64,000 nucleotides of DNA from Prorocentrum cordatum (Eukaryota > Sar > Dinophyceae > Prorocentrales > Prorocentraceae). The DNA is taken from contig CAUYUJ010014590.1 in NCBI GenBank assembly GCA_963575745.1, forward strand, positions 292,001 through 356,000, given 5' to 3'. The translations under genes and the position numbers were made by a program. The notes beneath the pieces are model-generated. The model made no database searches. It worked only from the letters and a program-made list of their open reading frames with translations, and had not been told where the DNA came from. Positions 62,300 to 64,000 of the stretch are shown piece after piece (the stretch's first letter is position 1; each line of letters starts with the position of its first letter).

Positions 62300-63480
62300 C
62301 CCTCACCATAGGGAGCTCCGCCGAAGGCCCCAGTGGCAGCGCCCGCATGCGGTTCCATTCCCATTTCGGCACACCCCTCACACGTTTCGTGGCCCCATAG
62401 GGAGCTCCACCGAAGGCCCAAGTGGCAGCGCCCGCTTGCAGTTCCACCTCCATGTCGGTGTGCCCCTCGCACGTTTCGTGGCCCCATAGGGAGCTCCACC
62501 GAAGGCCCAAGCGGCAGCGCCCGCATGCGGTTCCATTCCCATGTCGGCACACCCCTCACACGTGTCGTGGCCCCACAGGGAGCTCCACCGAAGGCCCCAA
62601 CGGCAGCGCCCGCATGCGGTTCCATTCCCATTTCGGCACACCCCTCACACGTTTCGTGGCCCCATAGGGAGCTCCACCGAAGGCCCCAGCGGCAGCGTCC
62701 GCATGCGGTTCCACCCCCATTTCGGCACACCCCTCACACGTTCGTGGCCTCATAGGGAGCTCCACTGAAGGCCCCAGTTGCAGCGCCCGCGTGCAGTTCC
62801 ACCTCCATGTCGGTGTGCCCCTCGCACGTTTCGTGGCCCCATAGGGAGCTCCACCGAAGCCTCCAGTGGCAGTGCCCGCGTGCAGTTCCACCCCCATGTC
62901 TGTGTCCACCCCCATGTCTGTGCGCCCCTCAGACGCTTTGTGGCCCCGTATGGAGCTCCGCCGAAGGCCCCAATGGCAGCGCCCGCATGCGGTTCCACCC
63001 TGAATTTCGGCACACCCCTCGCACGTATCGTGGCCCCAAAAGGAGCTCCACCGAAGGCCCTGCCCAAGCGGCAGCGCCCGCATGCGCTTCCACTCCCATT
63101 TCGGCACACCTCTCACACGTGTCGTGGCCCCACAGGGAGCTCCACCGAAGGCCCCAATGGCAGCGCCCGCATGCGGTTCCACCCTGAATTCCGGTGTGCC
63201 CCTCGCACGTTTCGTGGCCCCATAGGGAGCTCCACCGAGGGCTCCAGTGGCAGCGCCCGCATGCAGCTCCACCTTCCATTTCGGTGAATCCATCGCACGC
63301 TTCGTGGCCCCGTAGGCAGCTCCCCCGAAGGCCTCAGCGGCAGCGCCCGCATGCGATTCCACCGAACCCCTGACACGTGTCGTGGCCCCATATGGAGCTC
63401 CACCTAAGGCCACAGTGGCAGCGCCACATTTTGGTACACCCTTCACGCGCTCCGTGGCCCCAGAAGGTCCACCGACGGCA
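62300..63480. repeat. 89-bp satellite, 13-14 copies
   Basis: The unit contains ATAGGGAGCTCCACCGAAGG, GGCAGCGCCCGCATGCGGTT, a CCATTTCGGCACACCCCTCA segment and ACGTTTCGTGGCCCC. GGAGCTCC starts at 62,312, 62,401, 62,490, 62,579, 62,668, 62,756, 62,845, 62,952, 63,042, 63,136, 63,226, about 63,315 and 63,394. Most spacings are 88-90 bp. The 107-bp unit holds an extra copy of an 18-bp CCCCCATGTCTGTG segment. Frames rotate through the array, so its long open frames are artefacts. Confidence 0.96.
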
Positions 63481-63587
63481 ATCTTCACCACGACGGCACC
63501 CACAACTGCCTGTGCTCGGGCCATCCGCCAGGCGAATTTTCCTAGATGTAAGAAGCTATGTTTCATACTTGTCCTCGAACACCTGCC

Positions 63588-63607
63588 TGTAGGGGGACAT
63601 GCCCGAC
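63588..63607. mobile_element. Solo right end of hAT-like MITE family M2
   Basis: TGTAGGGGGACATGCCCGAC is identical in form to the right terminal repeat of the 15.7-kb element. No matching left end or 8-bp duplication could be paired with it. Confidence 0.55.
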
Positions 63608-63824
63608 CCAAAGCCAGACCCGCCGGGGCCCGCGCGCGCTCCGCTGGCGGCCCGCGGGCTCCATGCCCCCCGCGCCGGCCGGGCCCGACGGGCCCTCGAG
63701 GACCCGCGACGGGGCCCCGCAGCTCTGGCTCCGGGCCCCCCCCGCGAGGCTCCTGCGCGCCCCAAGGGGTCCAGATCCAGGCCTGCCCGGCTCCGCGCCC
63801 CGCCCTCAAACGACGCGAAGATCG

Positions 63825-63970
63825 GGACAAAATCGGATCGGGATAACTCGAAATCTCTGAGAATCGGCGGGTTTGGAGGATGTATTGGGCGCCGCGGCCG
63901 CTCCAGAGCGTTCCGGAACGCTCTGAGAGCGCTCCGGAACGCTCTGGAGCGATTTATCCCGATCCTAGCC
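63825..63970. repeat. Nested inverted repeat near the window end
   Basis: ATCGGATCGGGATAA (63,830-63,845) and TTATCCCGATCC (63,955-63,966) are inverted. Between them AGAGCGTTCCGGAACGCTCT is a perfect 20-bp palindrome, followed by a near copy (GAGCGCTCCGGAACGCTC). It may be a small foldback element. Confidence 0.7.
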
Positions 63971-64000
63971 CTGTTTTACGCCCCGCGCCCGCCTGGCCTG

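Noticed and set aside
61762-63607. One 1.85-kb hAT-like element from the left end at 61.76 kb to the right end at 63.6 kb
   Set aside because: The 8 bases outside the two ends do not match, and the interior is a microsatellite plus a satellite; they are better kept as separate fragments.

Overview
This window looks like nuclear DNA of a dinoflagellate, and a GC-rich one (Prorocentrum-like would fit, but that is inference from composition only). The strongest evidence is an exact copy of the dinoflagellate spliced-leader (DinoSL) core at 61,531-61,551 on the minus strand. It is followed directly by the 15-nt truncated second leader that forms when an already trans-spliced mRNA is reinserted and spliced again. 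Decayed LINEs, very little host coding sequence and very dense simple and complex repeats agree with this. Nothing prokaryotic was seen: no operons, CRISPR array or Shine-Dalgarno-led genes. Most long open frames are by-products of GC-rich tandem repeats, which lack stops on both strands.

Layout. 0.8-2.6 kb: composite repeat block, first of three copies (others at 36.2-37.2 and 48.8-49.3 kb). 2.9-4.5 kb: a MITE and small tandem repeats. 4.6-5.9 kb: array of a ~350-bp GGCCTCTTGGGG family that recurs in about a dozen places in both orientations. 6.1-8.5 kb: decayed plus-strand LINE (endonuclease plus RT). 12.2-16.1 kb: decayed minus-strand LINE with RT and RNase H, interrupted by a 192-bp hAT-like MITE with 8-bp target duplications. 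16.2-22.6 kb: purine tracts, GGCCTC arrays, an N gap, minisatellites, palindromic tandem repeats and another hAT-like MITE. 22.9-24.4 kb: inverted-repeat elements, including two TA-flanked MITEs. 25.2-25.6 kb: a Cys-rich coding fragment running into a GGCCTC array. 27.7-28.9 kb: 21-bp, 73-bp and 6-bp tandem repeats. 31.9-33.9 kb: minus-strand LINE related to the first. 35-43 kb: composite repeat copy 2, a MITE inside a dispersed repeat, and 101-bp and 216-bp tandem repeats. 44.2-48.8 kb: three ~1.5-kb macrosatellite units. 50.0-53.4 kb: a ~1.5-1.7-kb higher-order repeat. 54.4-55.6 kb: the best host gene candidate, a Cys-rich, Pro/Thr-repeat protein with a GDPHL (VWD-like) domain. 56.9-61.4 kb: the most complete LINE (endonuclease, RT, C2H2 fingers), with the tandem spliced leader at its 5' end. 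61.9-63.5 kb: CAT microsatellite and a 13-14-copy 89-bp satellite.

Functionally the window is a repeat and transposon graveyard, not a pathway. Its main biological signal is mRNA recycling: a LINE transcript appears to have been trans-spliced and retroposed at least twice. It also gives dated-by-nesting insertions, such as a MITE in a LINE and MITEs with matching empty sites elsewhere in the window.
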